Source of the DNA: Salipiger bermudensis
GTDB taxonomy: Bacteria > Pseudomonadota > Alphaproteobacteria > Rhodobacterales > Rhodobacteraceae
NCBI RefSeq assembly: GCF_019801965.1
Contig: NZ_JAHVIA010000001.1
Span: 62,001-126,000, forward strand
Direction of reading: 5' to 3'
Length of the DNA: 64,000 bases
Position numbers and translations under genes: made by a program. The notes under the pieces were generated by a model that had not been told where the DNA came from, searched no databases, and worked only from the letters and a program-made list of their open reading frames with translations. Position 1 is the stretch's first letter, and each line of letters starts with the position of its first letter. This document shows, piece after piece, positions 51,524 through 60,838 of the stretch.

Positions 51524-52615
51524 TCAGTGGCTGTGGATCAGCGTCGGAAACAGCTTCGGACCGAGGCTGTCATGCGCAAATGTGGTGCCTTCGGTCAGGA
51601 CCGACACCGCATCATGCGAGTGCAGGCTTTCCTGGTGGCTGGCCAGCACGCGATAGTCGCCGATGCGCGGATCCGCCTGTAGCTGCTCGGCGAAGAGCCG
51701 CGCGGCGTCTTCCACGAAGATCGGGTTGGCGGCGTTGAGCTCGGCGAAGGCCTGCTCGTCCTCGCGCTTGACCATGACCTGCGTCTCGGTCGGAACGGCG
51801 GCGCGGCAGAGGTCGATCAGGTCCTCGAACCACAGGCACTCGCCATCCTTCAGCTCCACCGACAGCCGCGCGACCGAGCGCTGCGAATGCGGCGTCGCGA
51901 GCTGGTTGCGCTCGCGCCGGGCGTGCTCGGAGAGCTCCAGCGAGCACGGGCAGGTCGAGCTGTAGACATAGTCGAGATGCAGGATCTTGCGACGCACTCC
52001 GGCGGTTTCCACCAGTTCGAGCGCGATGTCGTAATACTGAAAGCCCCAGAGGCCGGAGCGCAGGGATTCTACCTTCACCGGGAAGGAAAAAGCCAACTCG
52101 ATGCGGGCGTCAAAGCTCTCGAGATCGCTCTTGTAGTCGTCCAGCGCGGCCTCGATCACCTCGAAGGAGAAGGTTTTGTCGGCATGAACATAGAAGCTGC
52201 GCATGATGCGCGACATGTTGATGCCCTTCTTGTCGGCATCGAGGCTGACGGTGCCGGTGACCGAGGTCTCCAGGGTCAGATCGCCATTGTCGCGCGTATG
52301 GAACTTAATCGGCAGCCGGAAGTTGGAAATACCAACATGCTGGATCGCGCGGTTTTCGCCCCGGATCAGCGAAGATGGGCCGTTCTGCAGGTCCGGCAGG
52401 GTATCGCGGTAGGCCGAGTCGACCTTGAAATCTTGCGGAAAGATACGCGACAGGTCCGGATATCCGGCCCCGTCTCGAAGCAGCGCGAGGGCCGGATCGA
52501 CAGCGTCGATTTCGGTATCTTGCGCCTTGTCGGCGAAACGGCGCAGCACTTCGAGCGCGGCGCGCGCCTCGTCACTGCTGGGCTTGCTGTCGATTTCCGG
52601 CGTGTGGACGTTCAT
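51524..52615 (-). CDS. folE2: GTP cyclohydrolase I type 2 (FolE2)
   Basis: 363 residues from the ATG at 52615; GAGGAA precedes it. The metal-binding region STCPCSLELSEHARRERNQL (about 245) and NPIFVEDAARL (about 320) with Glu are family hallmarks, as is the early VGISNFRLPI (about 95). It makes dihydroneopterin triphosphate for folate (and queuosine) synthesis using metals other than Zn where needed. No Zur-box sequence is obvious upstream. Confidence 0.95.
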   Translation of the reverse strand: MNVHTPEIDSKPSSDEARAALEVLRRFADKAQDTEIDAVDPALALLRDGAGYPDLSRIFPQDFKVDSAYRDTLPDLQNGPSSLIRGENRAIQHVGISNFRLPIKFHTRDNGDLTLETSVTGTVSLDADKKGINMSRIMRSFYVHADKTFSFEVIEAALDDYKSDLESFDARIELAFSFPVKVESLRSGLWGFQYYDIALELVETAGVRRKILHLDYVYSSTCPCSLELSEHARRERNQLATPHSQRSVARLSVELKDGECLWFEDLIDLCRAAVPTETQVMVKREDEQAFAELNAANPIFVEDAARLFAEQLQADPRIGDYRVLASHQESLHSHDAVSVLTEGTTFAHDSLGPKLFPTLIHSH

Positions 52616-52692
52616 CTTGATATTCCTCGGGGCGTCTCTCCTACCGCCCCAGAGATAGGTCGCGCATGAAACGTTTTCCAACTTTTTCCTGC

Positions 52693-52731
52693 TTCCGGGC
52701 GAGTAACGCCCGGAAATCACACGCATGTGAT
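52693..52731. terminator. Tandem hairpins between metZ and folE2
   Basis: TTCCGGGCG-AGTAA-CGCCCGGAA (52693-52715) and ATCACA-CGCA-TGTGAT (52716-52731) lie just beyond the metZ stop. There is no U-run directly after either in the leftward sense, so termination strength is unclear. Confidence 0.5.
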
Positions 52732-52732
52732 G

Positions 52733-53911
52733 CTAAACGGCATCAAGCGCCTGCAGCAGATCGGCCACCAGATCGTCGGTATCCTCGATTCCGACCGACA
52801 GGCGGATCAGCCCGTCGGAGATGCCGAGATCGGCGCGCTGCTCGGGCGACAGGCGCTGGTGCGTCGTCGTCGCCGGATGCGTCGCGATGGTCTTGGCGTC
52901 GCCGAGATTGTTGGAGATCAGGATGATCTCGAGCGCGTTGCAGAAGCGGAAGGCCGCCTCCTTGCCGCCCGCGATCTCGAAGGCCACCATCGTGCCCCCC
53001 GCCCCGAGCTGACGCTGCGCCAGCGCGAACTGGGCGTGGCTCTCGAGCCCCGGATAGCTGACCTTGCTCACCTTGGCATGGCCGCTCACCGCCTCGGCGA
53101 TGGCCTTGGCCGATGCGGTCTGCGCCCGCACCCGCAGGTCGATGGTCTCGATGCCCTTGAGCATGATCCACGCGGTGAACGGGCTCATCGAGCCGCCGGT
53201 ATGCTTCATGTAGGGCTCGACCGTCCCGCGGATGAACTCGCGCGTGCCGAGGATGACGCCGCCGAGCGCGCGGCCCTGACCATCGATGTGCTTGGTGGCG
53301 GAATAGACAACCACATCAGCGCCCTGCGCGATGGCGTTCGAGTAGACCGGGGTCGAGAACACGTTGTCGACGATGACGATGGCACCGGCGGCATGGGCCA
53401 GCTTCGAGACGCCTTCAATATCGACGATCTCGAGCGTCGGGTTCGACATGCTTTCGAAGAAGACCGCCTGCGCGCCGGGCTTGAGCGCCTCCTCCCAGGC
53501 CGAAAGATCGGCGCCGTCGATGAACACCACCTCGACGCCAAAGCGCGGCAGGATGCTCTCGAGGATGTAGAGGCAGGAACCGAACAGCGCCTTCGCGGCC
53601 ACCACGCGGTCGCCGGCCTTGAGACAAGAGGTCAGCGCGCCGTTGACGGCAGCCATGCCGGAGGCGGCGGCGAAGGCATCCTCGGCGCCCTCGAGCAGCG
53701 CGATGCGCTCCTCGAACATCGCCACGGTCGGGTTGCCGTAGCGGGCGTAGATGAACTCGTCCGGGCCGGACTTCAGAAACCGCGCCTCGGCCTGCTCGGC
53801 GCTGTCATAGGCGAAGCCCTGGGTGAGAAAAATCGCTTCGCTGAGCTCGCCCCACTGGCTGCGCTTGGTGCCGCCGTGAACCGCGTTCGTGCGAGATCCC
53901 TTGCTGGTCAT
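52733..53911 (-). CDS. metZ: O-succinylhomoserine sulfhydrylase
   Basis: 392 residues from the ATG at 53911, with AAAGGA upstream. PLP-dependent Cys/Met metabolism family. YARYGNPTVAMFEERIALLE (about 53-72), SGMAAV (about 82), VDNVFSTP (Asp, about 183) and SATKHIDGQGR (Lys, about 205) are all present. It joins sulfide to an activated homoserine to give homocysteine. Control by a SAM-II riboswitch directly upstream confirms a role in methionine synthesis. An acetyl- versus succinylhomoserine preference cannot be read from the sequence. Confidence 0.93.
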   Translation of the reverse strand: MTSKGSRTNAVHGGTKRSQWGELSEAIFLTQGFAYDSAEQAEARFLKSGPDEFIYARYGNPTVAMFEERIALLEGAEDAFAAASGMAAVNGALTSCLKAGDRVVAAKALFGSCLYILESILPRFGVEVVFIDGADLSAWEEALKPGAQAVFFESMSNPTLEIVDIEGVSKLAHAAGAIVIVDNVFSTPVYSNAIAQGADVVVYSATKHIDGQGRALGGVILGTREFIRGTVEPYMKHTGGSMSPFTAWIMLKGIETIDLRVRAQTASAKAIAEAVSGHAKVSKVSYPGLESHAQFALAQRQLGAGGTMVAFEIAGGKEAAFRFCNALEIILISNNLGDAKTIATHPATTTHQRLSPEQRADLGISDGLIRLSVGIEDTDDLVADLLQALDAV

Positions 53912-53946
53912 GTCGTATCCTTTCGCGGCACCCCTCGCCGCAATTG

Positions 53947-53982
53947 AAAAAAGCCCCGTCGCGGTCAAGCGAAAGGGGCTTT
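53947..53982 (-). terminator. Attenuator terminator downstream of the SAM-II riboswitch
   Basis: On the minus strand AAAGCCCC and GGGGCTTT pair around a 17-base loop, followed by TTT (a six-T run in total). It lies between the riboswitch and the metZ ribosome-binding site, so it is the likely expression platform. Confidence 0.85.
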
Positions 53983-53989
53983 CGTCTGA

Positions 53990-54043
53990 CCTCTTTAGCG
54001 GCATGTTTAACGTGGCCCGCAATCCGGTAACAAAGCGCCACGG
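53990..54043 (-). promoter_or_regulatory. SAM-II riboswitch upstream of metZ
   Basis: The minus strand reads CCGTGGCGCTTTGTTACCGG, then ATTGCGGGCCACGTTAAAC and ATGCCGCTAAAGAGG. The GTGGC / GCCAC stem, the conserved CACGUUAAA and the CGCUAAAG segment that forms the pseudoknot are the hallmarks of SAM-II (metA) riboswitches, a class found mainly in alphaproteobacteria. It binds S-adenosylmethionine and here precedes a terminator and metZ. Confidence 0.93.
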
Positions 54044-54230
54044 GCCGCGCATTACGCCTCTCGCGCCCTTGCGTCAAGCATTCCGGTTGTGACAGCCGGC
54101 GCGTGCCCGCCGGTCTTTGCATCGAATGCGCGCGATTTGTGCGGCGAAGCGCGCTGGCCGGCGCCGAGGGCGGTTGTCATTGCCGCCCGCCCTGCCCCAT
54201 CATGTCGTGGGCAGAGGCAGCGAGACGACT

Positions 54231-56102
54231 ATGGACGGATTTCTCTTTCAGGCATCGATCTACCTGATGGCGGCGGTGATCGCGGTGCCGATCGCGGCGC
54301 GGCTGGGGCTCGGCTCTGTGCTGGGCTACCTCCTCGCCGGCATCGTCATCGGCCCGGTCCTGCATCTGGTCGCCGCCACCGAGGACCTGCGCCATTTCGC
54401 CGAGTTCGGCGTGGTGATGATGCTGTTCATCATCGGGCTCGAGCTTGAGCCGCGCACGCTCTGGGACATGCGCCACCGGCTGGTGGGCCTGGGCGGGTCG
54501 CAGATCGCCATCACCATGCTCGCGGTGATGGGCGGCGCCATGGCGCTCGGAGTGAGCTGGGCCCCGGCGCTGGCCTGCGGCATGGTCTTCGCGCTCTCGT
54601 CGACCGCCATCGTACTGCAGACGCTCAACGAGAAGGGGCTGATGCAGTCGACCGGCGGCCGCTCGGCCTTCTCGGTGCTGCTCACGCAGGACATCGCGGT
54701 GATCCCGATGCTGGTGGTGCTGCCGCTGCTGGCGCTGCCGGGCGTGGCGCGCATCTCGCCCGACGGCTCGATCGACCTGGGCCACGGCGGCGACAACGGC
54801 CATCACGAGATGTCGATCGTCGAGGGGCTGCCGGGCTGGGGCGTGGCGCTGGTGACGCTGGCCGCCATCGCGCTGATCATCGTGGCGGGCATCTACGGCG
54901 CGCGCCCGCTGTTCCGCCATATCCATTCCGCCCGCCTGCCCGAGATGTTCACCGCCGTGGCGCTGCTCATCGTGGTCGGCATCGCCTTCCTCATGGAGCT
55001 GGTGGGCCTGTCACCGGCGCTCGGCACCTTCCTCGCCGGCGTGGTGCTGGCGAACTCGGAATTCCGCCACCAGCTCGAGTCGGATATCGAGCCCTTCAAG
55101 GGGCTGCTGCTGGGGCTGTTCTTCATCACCGTGGGCGCCGGCATCGACATCCTCGCCTTCCTGCGCGAACCCTTCGTGATCCTCGGCCTCGCGCTCGGAC
55201 TGATGCTGCTGAAGGGCGCGATCCTGATGCTGCTGGCGAGGATCTTCAAGCTGCACACCCGGGCACGCTGGCTGTTCACCCTGTCGCTGGCGCAGGCCGG
55301 GGAATTCGGCTTCGTGCTGATCTCCTTCGCGCTGCAGCTCAACATCTTCAGCAACGCGCTCGGCCAACGGCTGCTGCTGGTGGTGGCACTGTCGATGCTG
55401 ATCACCCCCCTGCTCTTCATCCTCTACGACTGGCTCTCGACCCGGCTCGAGGAGGCCCGCGAGGCACAGCAGGAAGACACCATCGAGGCGGACGGTCCGA
55501 TCATCATCGCCGGGATCGGGCGCTTCGGGCAGATCGTCAACCGGCTGGTGGGCAGCTCGGGCTATCGCACCGTGGTGATCGACCACGACATGAAGACCAT
55601 CGAGCTGATGCGCCGCTTCGGCCATCGCGGCTTCTTCGGCGACCCGACCCGGCCGGAGCTGCTGCACGCGGCTGGCATCAAGGATGCCAAGGTGCTGGTG
55701 GCGGGGCTCGACGATCCCAAGGCCACGACCAAGCTCGTGCGTTTCGCCCGGCGCATCCGCGAGGACGTGTTCATCGTCGCCCGCGCCCATGACCGGACCC
55801 ATGTCTACGAGCTCTACCAGGCCGGCGCCGACAAGATCGTCCGCGAGATGTTCGACAGCTCGCTGCGCGCCGGGCGCTACGTGCTCGAGGAGGTCGGGAT
55901 GACCGAGTACGAGGCGGCGATCGCGCAGGAGACGTTCTATCACCACGACCGCGAGACGGTGCAGGAGCTGGCGCAGCTCTGGGATCCCGATGTGCCCTCG
56001 GCCGAGAACGAGGCCTATATCAAGCGCGCCCGCGAGCTCGAGAAGGAGCTGGAGACGGCGCTCTACACCGCCCTGATGGAAGGGCGCGAGGACGCGGCCT
56101 GA
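54231..56102 (+). CDS. CPA2-family cation/proton antiporter with TrkA-N domain (KefB/YbaL-like)
   Basis: 623 residues from the ATG at 54231. About 12 membrane helices span residues 1-390 (early LGLGSVLGYLLAGIVIGP, LSSTAIVLQTL near 120). A C-terminal cytoplasmic RCK/TrkA-N domain starts at about 420, with the nucleotide-binding motif IIAGIGRFGQIVNRLV. It resembles glutathione-gated or YbaL-type potassium efflux proteins. The charged C-terminal tail is short. It is not linked to a KefF/KefG partner in this window. Confidence 0.92.
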   Translation: MDGFLFQASIYLMAAVIAVPIAARLGLGSVLGYLLAGIVIGPVLHLVAATEDLRHFAEFGVVMMLFIIGLELEPRTLWDMRHRLVGLGGSQIAITMLAVMGGAMALGVSWAPALACGMVFALSSTAIVLQTLNEKGLMQSTGGRSAFSVLLTQDIAVIPMLVVLPLLALPGVARISPDGSIDLGHGGDNGHHEMSIVEGLPGWGVALVTLAAIALIIVAGIYGARPLFRHIHSARLPEMFTAVALLIVVGIAFLMELVGLSPALGTFLAGVVLANSEFRHQLESDIEPFKGLLLGLFFITVGAGIDILAFLREPFVILGLALGLMLLKGAILMLLARIFKLHTRARWLFTLSLAQAGEFGFVLISFALQLNIFSNALGQRLLLVVALSMLITPLLFILYDWLSTRLEEAREAQQEDTIEADGPIIIAGIGRFGQIVNRLVGSSGYRTVVIDHDMKTIELMRRFGHRGFFGDPTRPELLHAAGIKDAKVLVAGLDDPKATTKLVRFARRIREDVFIVARAHDRTHVYELYQAGADKIVREMFDSSLRAGRYVLEEVGMTEYEAAIAQETFYHHDRETVQELAQLWDPDVPSAENEAYIKRARELEKELETALYTALMEGREDAA

Positions 56103-56188
56103 GGCGATCTGCGCGGGCTCGGCTGCGCGCAGGCGCGGGGCTCGGACAGCAGCGGGAGCGCCCTGCCCCAACGGCCCACCCCCAGACG

Positions 56189-56216
56189 AAAAAAGCGGAC
56201 CTGAAGGCCCGCTTTT
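56189..56216. terminator. Bidirectional terminator between antiporter and carD
   Basis: AAAAGCGG / CCGCTTTT arms with an inner GG-CCTGAAGG-CC. The leftward (carD) side ends in TTTTTT and the rightward in CTTTTCC, so it can serve both convergent genes. Confidence 0.8.
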
Positions 56217-56241
56217 CCCGAATATTCGTGTCCGATGAGGA

Positions 56242-56751
56242 TCAGGCGGCGCGCAGCCCCAGAACCTCGTCGACCTGGCGCGCGGCGGCCACTTCGTCGC
56301 CACCGGAGACGGCAGCCACTTCGCGGGTCAGACGCTCGAGCGCGGCCTCGTAGAGCTGACGCTCGGAGTAGCTCTGCTCGCGCTGATCGTCGGCCCGGTG
56401 CAGGTCGCGCACCACTTCTGCGATGGCGATCAGGTCGCCCGAGTTGATCTTCTGCTCATACTCCTGAGCGCGGCGCGACCACATCGCGCGCTTGACCTTG
56501 GCCTTGCCCTTCAGCGTCTTCATCGCCTGGCTCACCACGTCGGGCGAGGAGAGCGAGCGCATGCCGATCTCGGTTGCCTTATGGGTCGGCACCCGGAGGG
56601 TCATCTTGTCCTTTTCGAAAGAGATCACAAACAGTTCCAGCTTCATGCCGGCGACTTCCTGCTCCTCGATCGACATGATCTGACCCACGCCATGGGCGGG
56701 ATAGACCACGTAATCGTTGGGGCGGAATTCGTTTTTCTTGCTCTTGGTCAT
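56242..56751 (-). CDS. carD: CarD-family RNA polymerase-binding regulator
   Basis: 169 residues. The N-terminal RNAP-interaction domain starts FRPNDYVVYPAHGVGQI and has MKLELFVISFEKDKMTLRVP (about 36-55), like the Mfd-RID fold. The C-terminal helical domain includes SRRAQEYEQKINSGDLIAIA (about 92-112). CarD/CdnL proteins bind the beta subunit and stabilise open complexes at rRNA and other promoters. It is monocistronic, in the usual alphaproteobacterial neighbourhood with fdxA and the helicase. Confidence 0.95.
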   Translation of the reverse strand: MTKSKKNEFRPNDYVVYPAHGVGQIMSIEEQEVAGMKLELFVISFEKDKMTLRVPTHKATEIGMRSLSSPDVVSQAMKTLKGKAKVKRAMWSRRAQEYEQKINSGDLIAIAEVVRDLHRADDQREQSYSERQLYEAALERLTREVAAVSGGDEVAAARQVDEVLGLRAA

Positions 56752-57056
56752 ACAACAGGGTCCTTAGCAGCCAAGCCACGGCTCATCACGACAAGATGAC
56801 GTGGCGACAAAAAGACGGACGGATGTGCAAAGCAACCCGTTCGCCTGAAAACGTCACGTCTTCGATTATTCCCCCGGCCGGTTCCCGACCTGATCATGTC
56901 TGCGTGGCTTCGTCATGTGTGCGTCATACTATAGCACAAACGGCGCCTCTTTCCCAGATTCTTGGCAGAAACACAGAATTCGCGCAAAATCAGGGATTTG
57001 CGCAAATCCAGCAAGGCTTTTGAAACCGCTTTGACTGGGAAACGGCGAATCGCCGC
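56752..57056. other. Intergenic region with a 16-bp palindrome
   Basis: 305 bp between fdxA and carD, both leftward, thus the carD promoter region. It contains GGATTTGC|GCAAATCC (56994-57009), a perfect palindrome near the fdxA end. No gene is supported. Confidence 0.5.
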
Positions 57057-57395
57057 TCAGCCGCCCTCGCCCGGCGCCTCGGAGAAGTATTTCTCCATCT
57101 TGCCCGGCTCGCCATCGCGCTCCTCGGCATCGGGCATCGGATCCTTCTTGGAAATGATGACCGGCCAGAGCTCGGAGTACTTGCGGTTGAACTCGACCCA
57201 CTTTTCCATGTCCGGCTCGGTATCGGGCCGGATGGCGTCGGCCGGGCATTCCGGTTCACAGACGCCGCAGTCGATGCATTCGTCGGGATGAATCACCAGA
57301 GTGTTCTCGCCCTCGTAGAAGCAATCCACCGGGCACACTTCGACGCAGTCGGTGTATTTGCAGGCGATACAGTTTTCAGTGACCACGTAAGTCAT
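57057..57395 (-). CDS. fdxA: 7Fe-8S-type ferredoxin
   Basis: 112 residues from the ATG at 57395. The N-terminal half carries [20 protein letters not shown] (about 7-26) and [17 protein letters not shown] (about 38-54). One site is C-x2-C-x4-C-x3-C with the altered spacing of 7Fe ferredoxins ([3Fe-4S] plus [4Fe-4S]). The acidic C-terminal extension (about 55-112) is typical of the FdxA group of alphaproteobacteria. It is an electron carrier in the cytoplasm. Confidence 0.94.
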   Translation of the reverse strand: MTYVVTENCIACKYTDCVEVCPVDCFYEGENTLVIHPDECIDCGVCEPECPADAIRPDTEPDMEKWVEFNRKYSELWPVIISKKDPMPDAEERDGEPGKMEKYFSEAPGEGG

Positions 57396-57452
57396 GGGCA
57401 ATCATCCGTCAGGGTCTCACGATCAGTGGTCTAGCTAGACCACGTCGCGGGA

Positions 57453-57827
57453 TCATTCAAGCATATCCCGATGCTTGTCGAGCTGGCGCCGGTCCCTCTT
57501 GGTGGGCCGCCCGCCGCCGTCGAAGCGCGGGGTCTGGGGCTCCGGCGCCCGCGGCGCCGGAGGATCGAGGTCTTCGTAGAGCGCCTGGGCCTCGGGGGCC
57601 GGGCCGCGCCTCGTGCCGAGGGCGATCACCTTGATCACCCGCACATCGCGCCCCTGCGAGAAGGTCAGGACATCGCCCGCCCCCACCGAGAAGGCGGGTT
57701 TGGCGATCGGCTGACCGTTGACCCGCAGACCGCCCGTGACGATCTTGGCGGCGAGGCTCCGCGTCTTGAAGAAGCGGGCCTGCCACAGCCACTTGTCGAT
57801 GCGCAGCTTGGTCGCCGGCTCCGACAC
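57453..57827 (-). CDS. hslR: S4-domain RNA-binding protein, Hsp15-like
   Basis: 124 residues from a GTG at 57827, directly after the helicase stop. The S4 domain (about 8-65) is intact: LRIDKWLWQARFFKTRSLAA and VNGQPIAKPAFSVGAGDVLT. The basic C-terminus (GGGRPTKRDRRQLDKH) fits nucleic-acid binding. Hsp15 binds stalled 50S subunits carrying nascent chain. It is cotranscribed with the helicase gene. Confidence 0.9.
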   Translation of the reverse strand: MSEPATKLRIDKWLWQARFFKTRSLAAKIVTGGLRVNGQPIAKPAFSVGAGDVLTFSQGRDVRVIKVIALGTRRGPAPEAQALYEDLDPPAPRAPEPQTPRFDGGGRPTKRDRRQLDKHRDMLE

Positions 57828-60809
57828 TCAGGACTTGCCCTTAAACCCCATGAGCGCCGCAGCGAAGGGGTTGTCGGGGTCGATCTTCTGCTCCTTGCGG
57901 GGGCGCGACTCGTAGGACTTGGGGCCCTTGTCGCCCTGCGGCTTGCCGCCCTTGCCCTTCTTGCCGCCGGGGCCGCCCTTGCCACGCGGTGCGCCGCCCT
58001 TGCCGCGGGCGCCCTTCTGGCCATCGCGGCCGCCGCCGTCGCGCTCGCGATGACCGCCGTCGCGCTGGCCACCCTCGCGGCGCGGGCCGCGGTTGTTGCG
58101 GTTGCCGGCCCAGGTGAAGGTGTAGAACACCTCGGTCTCGGGGCCCGCCAGCGCCTCGTCGGGCGCGGTGCCAGGCAGCAGCTCTTCTTCCGGCGTCTCG
58201 GCGATGTGATCGTCGACCTCGACCGCCTCGGGATCCTCGTTGATCGGGGCGAAACCCTCGTCATCGATGGACTCGGAGCCGGTCACCACATCGGCGGCCG
58301 GCGGCGTGGCGGACGGATCGGCCATCGCGGCCGGGGTCGCCTCTTCCTCGCGGGCGGCGTCGAAGACCGGCTCGTTCTCGCCGGGCTCGCCCGACGGCTC
58401 GGAGGTCTCGGTCAGGATCTGGTCGGCGCGGCGCACCTTCTCGCGCTCGCCCTTCTCGCCGCGGTAGCCCAGGCCCTGCATCAGGTCGGCGAACTGCTCG
58501 AGCGTCATGCCGGTGATCGACAGCATGTCGGCGTTGGCCTCGAAGCCGCCGCGGCTGTCCTGTGCGCGCAGCAGGTCGGCGAGGCGCTCAAGCATGTCGA
58601 TGCGGATTGCACGCTCACCCGCCGGGCGGTAGCCCGCCAGCGAGTAATGCTGCATCGGAACGTCGCGGATGTTCGGCACGGTGACGAGCCCCGGCGGCGG
58701 CGCCTCGGGGAAGGTGTCGAGATCGTTGAACAGCGACCACAGCACCAGCCGCAGGCGCGTCGGCGCGGGCTTGAGCAGCAGCGGCATGAAGATGGTGTAC
58801 TGGCCAAAGCGCATGCCGTGCTTGCGCAGCGCACCGCGGGCGTCCTGGTCGAGTTGCTTGACCTCGTCGGACACGAGCTGGCGCGGCAGGATGCCCATCG
58901 CCTCGACCATGCGGAAGGCGAAGCCACGGGCGAGACCGGTCAGGGTCTCGTCGCGCTGCATGTTGAGCAGCGGCTCGAAAAGCGCCGCGATCTTGCGGTC
59001 GATGAAGTGCTGCAGACGGCGCTCGACCTTCTGGATCACATCCGGGCCGGCGGTGTCGTCGACGAAGGCGACGACGCGCGGCTTCAGCGGATCGTCGCCC
59101 TTGGCGAGCTTGCCCACCGCCTGGTCGCCCCACATCAGGCCACCCTGCTCGGTGAAATCGATCTCGGTATCCGGCGCATTGTAGAACCGATCCGCCCGCA
59201 GGTGGAAATGCGGCGCGAGCGCCTGAAGCGACGCCTGTTTCAGCGTCTTGGCCTCCTGGCCCGTCGCACCCTGGTCCTGACGGAACCGGAACCCTTCCAG
59301 ACGACCGACGAATTCTCCTTCGACGGTCACCTCACCCTTGTCATTCACCTCGGCCAAAAGGGCCTCCTTCTGCTTCAACCGCCGGAGCAATACGCTTGTC
59401 CGCCGGTCAACAAATCTCTGAGTCAGACGCTCGTGCAGGGCGTCGGACAGTGCGTCTTCTACAGCGCGGGTCGCCTCGCGCCAATGGCTTTCGTCATCGA
59501 CCCAGCCGCGGCGCTGCGCCACGTAGGTCCATGTGCGGATAAACGCCAATCGCTTCGACAATGTGTCGATATCGCCATCGGTGCGGTCGATCCGCTTGAT
59601 CTGACGGGCCATGAAGTCCCTCGGGATCTCGCCGCGCTCGTGCAGATGCTGGAAGATAACTTGCAAGAGGCCCGCATGTTCCGCGTGGCTGATTCCCCGG
59701 AAATCGGGGATCCGGCAGACATCCCAGAGAAGCTGAACGGAGCGCGGGTTGCTGGCGCGCGCCTGCACCTCCGCCTCCTGCCCGAGCGATTTCAGCACCA
59801 TCAGGTCGTCAGCCTCGCGGGCCTTGGCGAGCCACTCGTCATTGGGGCTGAGCTCGAGCGAATGCACCAGCCCCTGGATCGAGCCGAAATTGAGCTTCGG
59901 GTTGCGCCAGTTGAGCTTGCGCAGCGGCGTGAAGCTGTGGCTGGTGATCGCCTCGACCCAGTCGTCGGGGATCTGGCCGGCATCGCCGGTGGTACCGAAG
60001 GTGCCGGGCTTCATGCCGCGCCCCGCCCGCCCGGCGATCTGCGCCAGCTCGTTGGGCTGCAGGGGGCGCATGCGGCGGCCGTCAAACTTGGTCAGGCTGG
60101 AAAAGGCGACGTGATCGATGTCGAGGTTGAGCCCCATGCCGATCGCATCGGTTGCGACGAGGTAATCGACCTCGCCATTCTGGTAGAGATCGACCTGCGC
60201 GTTGCGGGTGCGCGGGCTCAGCGCCCCCATCACCACCGCGGCACCGCCCTTGGTGCGGCGGATCAGCTCGGCGATGGCATAGACATTATCCACCGAGAAC
60301 CCGACGATGGCCGAGCGTGCCGGCATCCGGCTTATCTTTTTCGAACCAAGATAGCCCAATTGGCTCATCCGCTCGCGGCGGATGAACTCGCAACCCCTGA
60401 CCAGCGCGTTGATCGGCCCGCGCATGGTGTCGGAGCCGAGAAACAGGGTCTCGTGTAGGCCGCGCATGCGGAGCAGGCGGTCGGTGAAGACATGGCCGCG
60501 CTCGGGATCGGCGCAGAGCTGGATCTCGTCGATGGCGACGAAATCGCAGCCCATACCCTCGGGCATCGCCTCGACGGTGCAAATCCAGTACTGCGCTCGC
60601 GGCGGCACGATGCGCTCCTCGCCGGTGACCAGCGCCACCACGCCCGGGCCCCGCGCCGCCACGACCTTGTCATAGACCTCTCGGGCCAGCAGCCGCAGCG
60701 GCAGGCCGATCATGCCGGTGCGGTGACCGAGCATGCGTTCGATGGCGTAATGGGTCTTGCCAGTGTTGGTCGGGCCGAGAACGGCCGCGATCCGTGCGCG
60801 TTGGGGCAT
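57828..60809 (-). CDS. SUV3-like DExH/D RNA/DNA helicase with basic tail
   Basis: 993 residues. Motif I GPTNTGKTHYAIERML (about 12), motif II DEIQ in FVAIDEIQLCADP (about 92) and motif VI QIAGRAGRGMKPGTF (about 265) resemble mitochondrial SUV3. The C-terminal third is acidic and then strongly basic and Gly-rich (57905-58100: repeats of RGKGG, GGKKGKGG and RDGG), an RNA-binding-like tail. Alphaproteobacteria commonly carry this gene next to hslR, fdxA and carD. The specific substrate is not shown. Confidence 0.9.
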   Translation of the reverse strand: MPQRARIAAVLGPTNTGKTHYAIERMLGHRTGMIGLPLRLLAREVYDKVVAARGPGVVALVTGEERIVPPRAQYWICTVEAMPEGMGCDFVAIDEIQLCADPERGHVFTDRLLRMRGLHETLFLGSDTMRGPINALVRGCEFIRRERMSQLGYLGSKKISRMPARSAIVGFSVDNVYAIAELIRRTKGGAAVVMGALSPRTRNAQVDLYQNGEVDYLVATDAIGMGLNLDIDHVAFSSLTKFDGRRMRPLQPNELAQIAGRAGRGMKPGTFGTTGDAGQIPDDWVEAITSHSFTPLRKLNWRNPKLNFGSIQGLVHSLELSPNDEWLAKAREADDLMVLKSLGQEAEVQARASNPRSVQLLWDVCRIPDFRGISHAEHAGLLQVIFQHLHERGEIPRDFMARQIKRIDRTDGDIDTLSKRLAFIRTWTYVAQRRGWVDDESHWREATRAVEDALSDALHERLTQRFVDRRTSVLLRRLKQKEALLAEVNDKGEVTVEGEFVGRLEGFRFRQDQGATGQEAKTLKQASLQALAPHFHLRADRFYNAPDTEIDFTEQGGLMWGDQAVGKLAKGDDPLKPRVVAFVDDTAGPDVIQKVERRLQHFIDRKIAALFEPLLNMQRDETLTGLARGFAFRMVEAMGILPRQLVSDEVKQLDQDARGALRKHGMRFGQYTIFMPLLLKPAPTRLRLVLWSLFNDLDTFPEAPPPGLVTVPNIRDVPMQHYSLAGYRPAGERAIRIDMLERLADLLRAQDSRGGFEANADMLSITGMTLEQFADLMQGLGYRGEKGEREKVRRADQILTETSEPSGEPGENEPVFDAAREEEATPAAMADPSATPPAADVVTGSESIDDEGFAPINEDPEAVEVDDHIAETPEEELLPGTAPDEALAGPETEVFYTFTWAGNRNNRGPRREGGQRDGGHRERDGGGRDGQKGARGKGGAPRGKGGPGGKKGKGGKPQGDKGPKSYESRPRKEQKIDPDNPFAAALMGFKGKS

Positions 60810-60838
60810 GGTGCCGCCCTGTTCCTTCCCTCAGAGGT

